This document shows positions 23,717 through 32,126 of a DNA stretch of 37,122 nt, in pieces. The stretch's first letter is position 1; every line of letters starts with the position of its first letter. Origin of the DNA: Chloroflexota bacterium (lineage in GTDB: Bacteria > Chloroflexota > Anaerolineae > Anaerolineales > Villigracilaceae); NCBI GenBank assembly GCA_016191955.1, contig JACPVC010000160.1:1-37122 (forward strand), given 5' to 3'. Made by a program: the position numbers and the translations under genes. The notes below the pieces were generated by a model. It searched no databases. It saw nothing but the letters and a program-made list of their open reading frames with translations, and was not told where the DNA came from.

Positions 23717-24526
23717 TTATCTCGCCACTGTACGTTTCAAGAGTGTGCTGAATATGGATGTGTATCTCGACCAAAGTAACCCAGCACGCCAGAATGCGAC
23801 GGCCGCCATACCATGCGCCAACACCGCAAAAAACGGCGGCGTCTCATAGGTGTAATACGTCCAACACTGACGGGTTGTCCCCCATAATTCAAGGAAGTAG
23901 CCCAATCCCACGCCTGCAAGAAAAGTCAGCAAGGCATAACGGTGATCGCTGGGCGTGAGGATAAGCATCACGCACAATAGGGTGGCGAGAACGGTATAGG
24001 ACTTGTCAAAGGTTGGGGAAACGAAGAGCAGCATCAAGGTTAGGAAAGAGGCGAAAGTCATCCAATAAAGAGCAGAAAAAATGGAGCGATGTATCGGCGT
24101 TTGAGTCCGACCTTCCAACTTTCGAATCATCCAATTCATGAAACGTGTAATCCGGTCAATGGACAGGCTCGCAATGGGCCAGGCCGGGATGATCCACAAC
24201 GGCGGGCGCTCGGCTGTGTAGTAATGCCAGAGATTCGTTTGCGTGCCCCATGACTCGATTGCCAGTCCGCCACAAACGCCGACGAAGACGATCAGCACGT
24301 CTGTCTTGATATTTGCCCGCGCCACAATGGTGATGGACATGAAAAGGAAAACACCGAGCAACAGCCAATCCATGTACAACCACCATGCTCCGTTCCAATC
24401 AATATAGGAAAGCACCTCTTCAGCAAGGGGCCACCAGATGTAAACAATCAGGATGATGGTGACGAAAAACCCACCCAATAAAATGGAGGAGTCGCGTGTC
24501 CAGAAGGTGTGTTTTTGGTTTTCCAT
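23717..24526 (-). CDS. Integral membrane protein with internally duplicated E-x-WGT / YYT-x-E-x-PP motif
   Basis: 269 aa with about seven hydrophobic helices. A motif occurs twice: IESWGT...WHYYTAERPP near residues 95-120 and LELWGT...WTYYTYETPP near 215-240. This indicates an internal duplication with conserved acidic and aromatic residues, possibly an active site at the membrane face. The pattern is loosely reminiscent of CruF/carotenoid-biosynthesis-type membrane enzymes (DUF422), but I do not claim membership. The ATG at 24526 lacks a ribosome site; a TATAAT box seven bases upstream suggests a leaderless mRNA. The gene lies alone between unrelated genes. Confidence 0.8.
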   Translation of the reverse strand: MENQKHTFWTRDSSILLGGFFVTIILIVYIWWPLAEEVLSYIDWNGAWWLYMDWLLLGVFLFMSITIVARANIKTDVLIVFVGVCGGLAIESWGTQTNLWHYYTAERPPLWIIPAWPIASLSIDRITRFMNWMIRKLEGRTQTPIHRSIFSALYWMTFASFLTLMLLFVSPTFDKSYTVLATLLCVMLILTPSDHRYALLTFLAGVGLGYFLELWGTTRQCWTYYTYETPPFFAVLAHGMAAVAFWRAGLLWSRYTSIFSTLLKRTVAR

Positions 24527-24533
24527 TTGGCAG

Positions 24534-24539
24534 ATTATA
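24534..24539 (-). promoter_or_regulatory. -10 box of a probable leaderless transcript
   Basis: On the minus strand TATAAT ends seven bases before the ATG of the membrane protein gene, so transcription would begin at or next to the start codon. The -35 region is weak (TTCTGA at 16 bp). Confidence 0.5.
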
Positions 24540-24769
24540 CCCAGCGTGGAAAGATTCAGAATCGGTCTTGCGTACTATCATTTCGCAATAGCGACTTTTG
24601 TACTTATCGGCAAATGCCGTTACTGCGTTTTTACAAACCATTAGCGCAAAAGATGATATGAAATTTTTACGTTTCATTAACGCATCGAAAAAAAATATAG
24701 CATTATAATTTTACTCAAGGGCAATAAAGTCATCTGCCTTCAATTCAAATCATTGAAAGGAATAATGTC

Positions 24770-25228
24770 ATGGGTCTCTTTAGTAACATTCTCGAAAAGC
24801 TTGGTCTCAAAAAGAAGGAGGAGGAAGCCAAACCGGCTGCCCCTGCCGCGAAACCTGCAGCGACTGCTGCCAAACCCGCCGCGAAAGCTCCCGTTGCCAA
24901 CGCAGGTGTGAAATCTGCTGGCATCAAACGAGACGATGCGGACGCCTCTGCCCCCGCCCCCGCCGCAATCACCGAAGTGGACGTGGTGAAGCAGCTCGAG
25001 GCGCTCTCCAAAGGCAAGGACCTCAACTGGAAAGTCTCCATCGTAGATCTGCTCAAACTGCTCGACTTAGACTCGAGCCGCGAAGCCCGCGAAGAACTCG
25101 CCAAGGAACTCAACTGCCCTGCCGACCAAATGAGCGACTCTGCCCGCATGAATACCTGGCTGCACAAAGAAGTCTTGCGCAAGATCGCTGCCAACGGCGG
25201 CAACATCCCGAAAGATTTGCTGGATTAA
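24770..25228 (+). CDS. DUF3597-family protein
   Basis: 152 aa. An amphipathic N-terminus (MGLFSNILEKLGLKKK) leads to an Ala/Pro/Lys-rich low-complexity linker (about 20-55). A compact helical domain follows (about 68-152: VDVVKQLEALSKGKDLNW, SIVDLLKLLDLDSS, MNTWLHKEVLRKIAANGG) that matches what I know of DUF3597. The family is widespread in bacteria and its function is not established; the resemblance of the domain to a small helical binding module suggests a non-enzymatic role. A clear ribosome site (AAAGGAA) and a strong terminator frame the gene as a monocistronic unit. A TATAAT at 24704-24709 may be its -10 box. Confidence 0.88.
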   Translation: MGLFSNILEKLGLKKKEEEAKPAAPAAKPAATAAKPAAKAPVANAGVKSAGIKRDDADASAPAPAAITEVDVVKQLEALSKGKDLNWKVSIVDLLKLLDLDSSREAREELAKELNCPADQMSDSARMNTWLHKEVLRKIAANGGNIPKDLLD

Positions 25229-25243
25229 GCGCAATTGAAAGTG

Positions 25244-25275
25244 AACAGCGCGGACATATGTCCGCGCTGTTTTTT
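25244..25275 (+). terminator. Rho-independent terminator after the DUF3597 gene
   Basis: A perfect 28-nt palindrome (AACAGCGCGGACAT and its complement, 25244-25271) runs into a T-run ending at 25275. Confidence 0.93.
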
Positions 25276-25424
25276 ATATGTAGAACTTACGCAGTTCAAA
25301 ATTGTTTGCCACGAATTTACCTTTCGGGCATGATGTCGCGAATTCATGCGAATGGTTTTAAAAAATCGCGATAATTCGTGTAATTCGCGGCTTGCCTTTT
25401 GGGTTTTGCGTAGGTCTTAATATG
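25275..25424. mobile_element. Divergent inverted-repeat element, copy E
   Basis: The tips AGAACTTACGCA (25282) and AGACCTACGCAA (read from 25417) keep the TTACGCA core of copies A-D. Flanking heptamers TTATATG (25274-25280) and TAATATG (25418-25424) match at six of seven. The interior differs: it is built from GCCACGAATT / AATTCGCGGC-type sequence, similar to the last 40 bases of the window. No coding sequence is visible from 25276 to 25522. Confidence 0.5.
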
Positions 25425-25522
25425 ATCACATTGAATCTAAAAAATAAGAATTTGCATATTAGACCTAGTGCTCTCGTTGCCGCCCGGAGCAGAGTTTTTT
25501 AGCGGTTTTTGCAAGAAGTTCA

Positions 25523-27019
25523 TTAAATAGATGGGATGATCGAAATCGAAGTCAACGGCAGACCGAGCACTCTTCCCTTAGGGAAGGTCGATGGCGCACA
25601 CGTCCAGGAGAAGCAAACTGGATTGGTGGAACCTACCTCAAAATAGCCATGTGATTTACAGCCTTGTGTCGTACTATCAAGTGTTTTCTCGTCGAGATAG
25701 ACCTTCAAATTGTTTATATTTTTGATAGGCAGCCATTCGAGCTCAAAACTGTATTTTCCGGGAAGCAAGGAAAGGTAAATTGCACCCAAGGGTTCAGACC
25801 ATTGGAATTGCTGTTCTTTCCATTCCTCGGTCGCATGAATACCCAAACAGAATGGATATGGGCGATTTGGTTTCAACGTTGCTGAAGTCACCGTAGACAC
25901 AGATGCCAATACATTCTCTATCGTTTTATCTGCAAGCCATCCCTGCACAAAATGCAGCCGCTCCAGTTTTATGGTGGTACTTATCAAGCGAAGAAAAAAA
26001 AATCGGACAAGTCGTTTTTTAGCTCGAAACAGCAAACTCAACCGCAGCCCCCAATTTACGACCCAAAATCGAAATTGAGCCCATTTAATAAATGGGGCAA
26101 TGCCGTACTCGGACCGCAACTTTAATTGAAACAATAAGTTGAAATGAGCTATGGTTTCTCCGAGCTTTGAAAAAGACCAGCCGGGTTTTGAACGTGCCTG
26201 CCTTGCCAGCCTGGAGATTTTATGCACCAGATCCGAGAGCCAGTTGAAGCGCATCTGCCATTCATCGGGTTCCTGGAAATAACCGACGAGTAAATCATAT
26301 GCGAAGTTTGAATGATATACCATTTCTCCATGAACGAAGTCCCTTGAAAATTCGATCAGTTCATGAATATCGCCGACATAATAATGATGAAATTTTGCTT
26401 CCGGCACGTATCCGATTTGAAATCCCTGTTGATGCATTCGGGCAGCTAAATGCCATTCGGCAAAATGACCGAATTTGGGATCAAATCCATCGGCAGAGTG
26501 ATAGCTCTCCTCCCGTACGACAAAAGCCTGGTCCAGGATCTTCCGCCAGGGATGTTCTTCCATTCCATAGCGTATGTCCACTCCGTACATATCCGCTTCA
26601 ACGACCGACAAAGGATTATGCGTTATGGGAAGAGACTGGCAGGAAAAACCTGCCCATTCGGGATGGCGAACCAGCGCATCCTCTGCCACCGACAAAATAT
26701 CCGGCTCCGGCAGGCAATGTGATTCGGTGAAAAATAATATCTCCCCATTTGCCTGATGCGCGGCATGAGCACATAAAGCCATATCATGCGGTTCATCAAA
26801 AAACAACAACCTATCGTGCGCGCCAAGGATAGCCTTGAGGGTCGAAAGCGCTTCTTCCCCCAGAGAAGAACGACAGCCTGCTGCCACAATTTCATACCGA
26901 TCACGAGGAAAGGTTTGTCCACTTACCCATCGTTCCAGACATTCTTCCACCTGCCCGCGATGAAATTCCAACGGGATAATAATGGAAAAACGAAAGCGTT
27001 TTGTTTGTTTATTGTTCAT
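25523..27019 (-). CDS. Family-2 glycosyltransferase with C-terminal beta domain
   Basis: 498 aa from the ATG at 27019, which has GGAG five bases upstream; longer readings would run into the preceding glycosyltransferase gene. The N-terminal GT-A fold begins FSIIIPLEF and has the nucleotide-sugar acidic motif as FFTESHCLPEPDIL near 110-123, an E-S-H variant of the usual D-x-D. A helical middle follows, and residues of about 385-498 form a separate domain of predicted beta strands (YPFCLGIHATEEW, LPGKYSFELEWLPI). It is the last gene of the glycan block. It likely adds a sugar to a surface polysaccharide or glycolipid on the cytoplasmic side; no donor can be assigned. Confidence 0.85.
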   Translation of the reverse strand: MNNKQTKRFRFSIIIPLEFHRGQVEECLERWVSGQTFPRDRYEIVAAGCRSSLGEEALSTLKAILGAHDRLLFFDEPHDMALCAHAAHQANGEILFFTESHCLPEPDILSVAEDALVRHPEWAGFSCQSLPITHNPLSVVEADMYGVDIRYGMEEHPWRKILDQAFVVREESYHSADGFDPKFGHFAEWHLAARMHQQGFQIGYVPEAKFHHYYVGDIHELIEFSRDFVHGEMVYHSNFAYDLLVGYFQEPDEWQMRFNWLSDLVHKISRLARQARSKPGWSFSKLGETIAHFNLLFQLKLRSEYGIAPFIKWAQFRFWVVNWGLRLSLLFRAKKRLVRFFFLRLISTTIKLERLHFVQGWLADKTIENVLASVSTVTSATLKPNRPYPFCLGIHATEEWKEQQFQWSEPLGAIYLSLLPGKYSFELEWLPIKNINNLKVYLDEKTLDSTTQGCKSHGYFEVGSTNPVCFSWTCAPSTFPKGRVLGLPLTSISIIPSI

Positions 27020-27032
27020 CATATCTCCACAT

Positions 27033-28199
27033 TTACCCGGTACCATTGACATTATTATCCAGCAGAGAAACATAAAAGGAGCGCAGTTTGACAGCAATAT
27101 CACTCCACTTAAGATGTTGTTCTGCAAATTTACGCCCCCCCGAGCCAATCTTGTTCCGTAGGGCAGGGTCAGAAAACAATATCCGTAATTTTTGCGCAAT
27201 ATCCAAATAGTTTCCTTCATCTAAAAACAGGCAGTCTTCTTTATTTTTTAGATAGAGCCCAATATTTGTTCTTGGAAGGATGACTGGTTTTCCGCTGGCT
27301 AGATACTCGGGCAGTTTTGATGGGAATCTGTAATCATTGAATTTGTTCGGCTTCCCAGGCTGGACGAGAACATCAGCAATGGAAATTACAGAAGGCAATT
27401 CACTCCGGGGAATATAACCCAGTTCAATGGAATATTCTTTCTTGAGTAATCTGTTCTTCCAATCTAAAAAAGAGACATAGTCCCTTCCTGTTCGCACAAG
27501 CTTCACCCGGACACCCTGAGAGCGCAAATGGTTAATGGATAGATAAAGATCCGCAATTTCCTGCCGATTTACCCGATGAACGTTCCCGGTGTAGCCCACA
27601 ACGAAATCATCATCGTCAATCCCCAGGGAGCGCTTCAAACCGGTATTTGAGGGCATATGCCACTCCAGATCGTCTTGATACCCGGCCCAAATCGTGGTGG
27701 TCGGTACATTTCCGGGGCAGAATCCTTTCAAGGTATCAATAATCGTGGTGATCCCATTCGCTTCTTCAAGAAACTTCCTGTATTGCAGCGGATGCGACAT
27801 ATAAGGTTGAATGAAGAGTTCTAATAAAGGCTCGGGGAAACGCTTCAATGCCTGGAATGGGATCTGAAAGATGGTTTCAAGCAGAAACTCTTCATTGTCC
27901 TCAATATGTACAATATACGGGCATGGATAAAATCGGAGAAATTTTTGGGTAATTTTTCGCGCATGCTCACGCGGAGTCCACACATGCACGAGATCAAATT
28001 TTCGCCCAAGTTGTCGCCGGAACAAATCGTCGCTGTCTACCACTTCGAACAGAAATTCCTCAGCGCGCAGTGCCTGGGTATTTTGGGGCACACAAACAAC
28101 ACAATAAATTCCCATTCGAGTCAATTGATTCGCGATATTGGCAATATGAATTCCGCTGTTGCTATCAATGTCATTATAGTTAACAAATAAAATATTCAA
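27033..28199 (-). CDS. GT4-type glycosyltransferase
   Basis: A 388-aa GT-B-fold glycosyltransferase. The N-terminal Rossmann domain opens NILFVNYNDIDSNSGIH. The C-terminal donor domain shows VVGYTGNVHRVN, the ADVLVQPGKPNKFNDYRFPSKLPEYLASGKPV region with the E-x7-E-like arrangement typical of GT4, and a C-terminal KLRSFY tail. The start codon is TTG at 28199 with GAGG four bases upstream; no ATG fits the conserved N-terminus. It is 13 bp upstream of the following glycosyltransferase gene and probably co-transcribed. It should act in surface glycan assembly; acceptor unknown. Confidence 0.88.
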   Translation of the reverse strand: MNILFVNYNDIDSNSGIHIANIANQLTRMGIYCVVCVPQNTQALRAEEFLFEVVDSDDLFRRQLGRKFDLVHVWTPREHARKITQKFLRFYPCPYIVHIEDNEEFLLETIFQIPFQALKRFPEPLLELFIQPYMSHPLQYRKFLEEANGITTIIDTLKGFCPGNVPTTTIWAGYQDDLEWHMPSNTGLKRSLGIDDDDFVVGYTGNVHRVNRQEIADLYLSINHLRSQGVRVKLVRTGRDYVSFLDWKNRLLKKEYSIELGYIPRSELPSVISIADVLVQPGKPNKFNDYRFPSKLPEYLASGKPVILPRTNIGLYLKNKEDCLFLDEGNYLDIAQKLRILFSDPALRNKIGSGGRKFAEQHLKWSDIAVKLRSFYVSLLDNNVNGTG

Positions 28200-28288
28200 A
28201 CTTCCTCAACGTCTAAAGAAACTTGTCCACTAACAGTAAATATGTTTCTCTTACCTTTGCCTACAGTGAACTACTGATGGCTTGCAGT

Positions 28289-29218
28289 TTAATAATTAAG
28301 GATGCCCACCTTGTACAACAAATGGTATATAAAGGAATGTAATAAATAGGGCACGATATTTATTGTGATCTCAAAATTGCGAACATCCCGCTTATGGACG
28401 CGCGCCCGTAATAATTTCATTTCCTGCGCCCCTATCTCTTTCATTCGAATACTCGTCTTCTGGGTTGGATGCGCTCGAAATGCGCCAAGAAAACGTGGGA
28501 CCCGTACAAATTTTGCACCTGCCATGTAAAACCTTATCAAGAGGTCCCAATCCACTGCAAAGGAAAAGGATTCATCGACCTGGCTGGAAACCTTTTCCCA
28601 TATCCTTCGTCGCCAAAACAAGGTCTCCTGAGGTATATAGTCAATCCAAAGAAAAGCACTAGCACTATGAGGGGGAAGTATCCAGCGTCCGATTTCTTCA
28701 TCATTCTCATTGATGATAATACGATGTCCATAAACAACGTCTACGTCAGGATGCTGGTTGAAATAATCGGCTACGTACCACAAGGTGCCCGGCAACAGAG
28801 TATCGTCGGAATTTAAATATCCCATAATCTCGCCGCTGGTCCTGCTAAAACCGAGATTCAAAGCATGAGCCTGACCCATATCTTTACGAGATTCGAAGTA
28901 GGTCAATCCATGTTCTAAAGACTTGATCAGTTCGACACTGCCATCATCTGATCCGCCGTCTTGAACGACATATTCCAAATTAGGGTAGTTTTGGTCGAAC
29001 ACACTCCGAATAGCGCGTTCGACAAATCTGCTTTGATTATAGGATGGCGTGACAATTGAAATCAATGCGGGTTTAGCTCCTGTAGTTGACGACAAAGGTG
29101 TATATGCTTTGGGGGGCGTTAACGGACGAGGAGCATATTGCTCCAATAATCTGTTCTGGACTACAAATGACCAGAAAAGATTTTTGATAATCCAGGGAAA
29201 GTAACTATTCATCTTCAT
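28289..29218 (-). CDS. Family-2 glycosyltransferase
   Basis: A 309-aa GT-A glycosyltransferase. It has the typical opening ISIVTPSYNQSRFVERAI near 53-70, the conserved QDGGSDDGSVELI, the metal/nucleotide motif YLNSDDTLLPGT near 134-145, and the acceptor-side WDLLIRFYMAGA. A C-terminal hydrophobic segment (VPYLLHSFIYHLLYKVGIL) may tether it to the membrane. Two starts, 29218 and 29212, are both possible; GGAAA lies about 10 bases before the first. It belongs to the same AT-rich minus-strand block. Confidence 0.9.
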   Translation of the reverse strand: MKMNSYFPWIIKNLFWSFVVQNRLLEQYAPRPLTPPKAYTPLSSTTGAKPALISIVTPSYNQSRFVERAIRSVFDQNYPNLEYVVQDGGSDDGSVELIKSLEHGLTYFESRKDMGQAHALNLGFSRTSGEIMGYLNSDDTLLPGTLWYVADYFNQHPDVDVVYGHRIIINENDEEIGRWILPPHSASAFLWIDYIPQETLFWRRRIWEKVSSQVDESFSFAVDWDLLIRFYMAGAKFVRVPRFLGAFRAHPTQKTSIRMKEIGAQEMKLLRARVHKRDVRNFEITINIVPYLLHSFIYHLLYKVGILNY

Positions 29219-29284
29219 TGAAACATTTCCATTCAGGTAACTCTAATGAGTTGGAACGTCAAACCATCTCTCGCTTTCCAATTC

Positions 29285-30316
29285 TTAATGCATTATTTGA
29301 AGATTCAATACCCCAAGCATAAGGGGACGCATATCACTTTTCGGCAAGATTGGCACAATTGGCTGCTCGATCACCTCAAAAGCGACTTGGTTTTCACCTG
29401 CTTGCACCATAATTTCCAACTTAACTTTTCCCGGCCGAATTCTGACCAACTTGTTCCAACTTTCTGAAGTTATGCGTATAGTTCGGATCGTAGTTAGGCG
29501 ATTGCTAGGTCCCGCCTTCGCCTCGAAGTATATGAAGACTCTTCCTGGAGACACGGAATAAATATCCAAAACTGTTGGTTGACCGCCCATCCAGAAAAAT
29601 GGTTGCCCCTTCAAGTCTTCCAATCCGTTTGGATTATTAATAAATAGCAAGGATAGATCTTCCTTGGTTATTGCACTTCCAACAACATATCCTTCCGGCA
29701 AAGCATATTCAAATTCTATGCAGAAATCATTCAATAACGATCTGAAACGATGAGGTATTGTTTGCAGATGATTATATAGTTCACTCTGTCTTTGCCATTT
29801 CCCATTCGAATTGGTGAAAATATCAATTCCTAAGGAGTTAGTATCGAACGGATAAGTTGCGCGGATACCAAAGTGGTCACTAATTTTTTTCTGAACGATA
29901 TTGGGGGTATGTGTTAGGTCCTCATATCGCAGGAAGAAAATACGGCGATCGGGCTGGGTCAGTTTTAGCTCACGGAGTGCATGGTATTCGGAACTCCAAC
30001 GCTCCGGGGTAATATGATATTTTCTAAGATGCTTAGTCAGGGGATGCGTACTGGTCATTACATCAAATGGATGACGAACACAGTAAATTAAATCAATATC
30101 ATCAGGCAAGGAGGGAAGCGTTCGCCAGCAATCTCCCGTTCTTTTTATTACCACGTTGCGTTCCATATTGGTAAAGTCTCTAAAACGCGAAAATGGCGAC
30201 TCACCATATGGTCCTTCGTTTAGGATGTACATATCTTGAAAGCAATTCATTAAGTCACGGGTCAATGAAGTGCCGCTTCTTCCACACCCCGCAATGAATA
30301 TTCTCAATTTTCTCAT
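29285..30316 (-). CDS. PAPS-type sulfotransferase with C-terminal beta domain
   Basis: 343 aa. The 5'-phosphosulfate-binding loop GCGRSGTSLTRDL is at about 10-22. The 3'-phosphate-binding motif CVRHPFDVMTSTHP lies near 80-93 and FLRYEDLTHTP near 124-134, which together define the PAPS-dependent sulfotransferase fold. Residues of about 235-343 are an extra domain rich in alternating hydrophobic residues (GRVFIYFEAKAG, GKVKLEIMVQAG, VAFEVIEQPIVPI). It probably sulfates a sugar made by the neighbouring glycosyltransferases. It is first in the block; the 280-bp gap upstream is shared with the divergent comM gene. Confidence 0.88.
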   Translation of the reverse strand: MRKLRIFIAGCGRSGTSLTRDLMNCFQDMYILNEGPYGESPFSRFRDFTNMERNVVIKRTGDCWRTLPSLPDDIDLIYCVRHPFDVMTSTHPLTKHLRKYHITPERWSSEYHALRELKLTQPDRRIFFLRYEDLTHTPNIVQKKISDHFGIRATYPFDTNSLGIDIFTNSNGKWQRQSELYNHLQTIPHRFRSLLNDFCIEFEYALPEGYVVGSAITKEDLSLLFINNPNGLEDLKGQPFFWMGGQPTVLDIYSVSPGRVFIYFEAKAGPSNRLTTIRTIRITSESWNKLVRIRPGKVKLEIMVQAGENQVAFEVIEQPIVPILPKSDMRPLMLGVLNLQIMH

Positions 30317-30494
30317 TTGATCTCACCAGTAAAAGAATTGATAAAATTGCAAGCTTTCAGGTTTAGTCCAAATTTATCATGAAGCAGAAGTAATATCAAT
30401 GTTGCCACACACCTTCGATCTCATACCTCCCAGCCCAAAGAGGTTCCATACCATTAACCTCGGCGACTCATTTTTTGTAAAGCATTTATCTTGC

Positions 30495-30542
30495 TCAAAC
30501 AGCCGTCCCCAGGGCGAGGATGCCGTCATGAGCGGTGTTTGA
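30495..30542. other. Hairpin in the sulfotransferase-comM intergenic region
   Basis: TCAAACA-g-CCG (30495-30505) pairs with CGG-TGTTTGA (30533-30542) around a GC-rich loop. It could be a small structured RNA, a terminator remnant or chance. The rest of 30317-30596 shows a TTTGACC (30552-30558) and TAAAAT (30585-30590) near the comM start but no gene. Confidence 0.3.
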
Positions 30543-30596
30543 ATTATTTAGTTTGACCAACTACTTAATTCAGCGTGGATAAAGTAAAATATCCTC

Positions 30597-32117
30597 ATGC
30601 TCTCCCGAGTTTACTCCTGCGCCGTTGTGGGACTTGAAGGCGTGATCGTTGAAGTGGAAGTAGATTACACCAACGGTCTTCCCGCAGTCATCATCGTCGG
30701 TTTACCCGATGCGGCAGTGCAAGAAAGCCGTGAACGCGTTCAAACCGCGGTCAAGAATGCCGGTTTGAATTTTCCACGTCATCGCATCGTCGTCAACCTC
30801 TCCCCCGCCGCCATCCGCAAAGAAGGTCCCGCCTACGATCTTCCCATCGCGTTGGGCGTTGTCATCCTTGCAGGTTTTCTTCCACAAGAAAGTATCGAAG
30901 GCGCCATGTTTGTCGGCGAACTCTCGCTCGATGGCATTGTCCGACACACGCGCGGCGTATTGCCAATGACGGCAGCAGCGCGCTCAAATGGATTCAAGCG
31001 GATGTTCGTCCCCGAAACCGATGCACCCGAAGCGGCTTTGATCCCCAACCTGGACGTATACCCGGTCAAATCGCTTGCGGATCTCTACGACCATTTGTCT
31101 GGTCGGCATCTCATTCAGCCTTATCAACCCTCTAACGACTCGCTCGAGCCGCTCTTCACCCCCACAAACTTTGCCGAGATAAAAGGACAGGAACACGTAA
31201 AACGCGCACTCGAAGTCGCCGCCGCGGGTGGACATAACGTACTACTCGTTGGAAGCCCAGGAGCCGGTAAAACCTTATTAGCCAGAGCCATGCCTGGCAT
31301 CCTGCCGGAAATGAGCATTGAAGAATCCTTGGATGTGACTCGCATCTACTCCGTAGCGGACCAACTCCCCGCAGGGACTCCTCTCATCAAATATCGACCG
31401 TTCCGTTCGCCGCATCATACTATCAGTCATGCCGGTCTCGTCGGCGGCGGGAACATCCCCAAGCCCGGAGAAATTTCTCTCGCCCATCGCGGCGTCCTCT
31501 TCCTTGATGAATTCCCCGAATTCGGCACACGCGTCCTCGAAGTGATGCGCCAGCCCATGGAAGATAAAGTCGTCACCATCAGCCGCGCAAAGGGGTCACT
31601 TACATTTTCAGCGAATTTTCAATTGATCGCCGCAATGAATCCATGCCCTTGCGGCTACTGGGGTGACACGCAAAAAGCTTGCACATGCGCGCCCGCAGTC
31701 GTTACCAAATATCAGAAGCGCATCTCCGGTCCATTGCTCGACCGCATCGACATCCACATCGAAGTGCCGCGAGTCGATTACGAAAAACTCAGTGGAGACC
31801 GACTGGGCGAAACCAGCCAATCCATTCGCGCACGAGTCCAAACCGCAAGAAACATTCAAAACCATCGTTTCACCAATTCACCCGACGTCATCTGTAACGC
31901 CGATATGCGCATCGGGGAGGTAAGGCAATTTTGCAGCCTCCAGCCCGAAGGTCAGAGCCTGATGCGGGCGGCGATGAGTCAACTCAATTTGTCGGCAAGA
32001 GCCTATCACCGCATCCTCAAATTATCACGCACCATTGCAGATTTGGCGGGAAGTGAAGAAATCCAGTCCCCGCATTTGGCGGAGGCGCTACAATACAGAC
32101 CCAAGTTGATCATGTAA
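30597..32117 (+). CDS. comM: YifB/ComM-family Mg-chelatase-like AAA+ ATPase
   Basis: A 506-aa AAA+ protein of the usual ComM length. The N-terminal ChlI domain (S5-like; VEVDYTNGLPAVIIVGLPDAAVQ near 21-43) leads to the AAA+ core with Walker A VGSPGAGKTLLA near 217-228 and Walker B HRGVLFLDEFPEF. The Mg-chelatase C-terminal helix bundle follows (YHRILKLSRTIADLAGSEEI). ComM is a hexameric helicase that promotes branch migration when transformed DNA is integrated; homologues occur also in bacteria not known to be competent. There is no ribosome site upstream of the ATG, and TAAAAT six bases before it suggests a very short or absent leader. It converges with the metallopeptidase gene at a 9-bp gap. 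Confidence 0.95.
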   Translation: MLSRVYSCAVVGLEGVIVEVEVDYTNGLPAVIIVGLPDAAVQESRERVQTAVKNAGLNFPRHRIVVNLSPAAIRKEGPAYDLPIALGVVILAGFLPQESIEGAMFVGELSLDGIVRHTRGVLPMTAAARSNGFKRMFVPETDAPEAALIPNLDVYPVKSLADLYDHLSGRHLIQPYQPSNDSLEPLFTPTNFAEIKGQEHVKRALEVAAAGGHNVLLVGSPGAGKTLLARAMPGILPEMSIEESLDVTRIYSVADQLPAGTPLIKYRPFRSPHHTISHAGLVGGGNIPKPGEISLAHRGVLFLDEFPEFGTRVLEVMRQPMEDKVVTISRAKGSLTFSANFQLIAAMNPCPCGYWGDTQKACTCAPAVVTKYQKRISGPLLDRIDIHIEVPRVDYEKLSGDRLGETSQSIRARVQTARNIQNHRFTNSPDVICNADMRIGEVRQFCSLQPEGQSLMRAAMSQLNLSARAYHRILKLSRTIADLAGSEEIQSPHLAEALQYRPKLIM

Positions 32118-32126
32118 ACGCCAATC

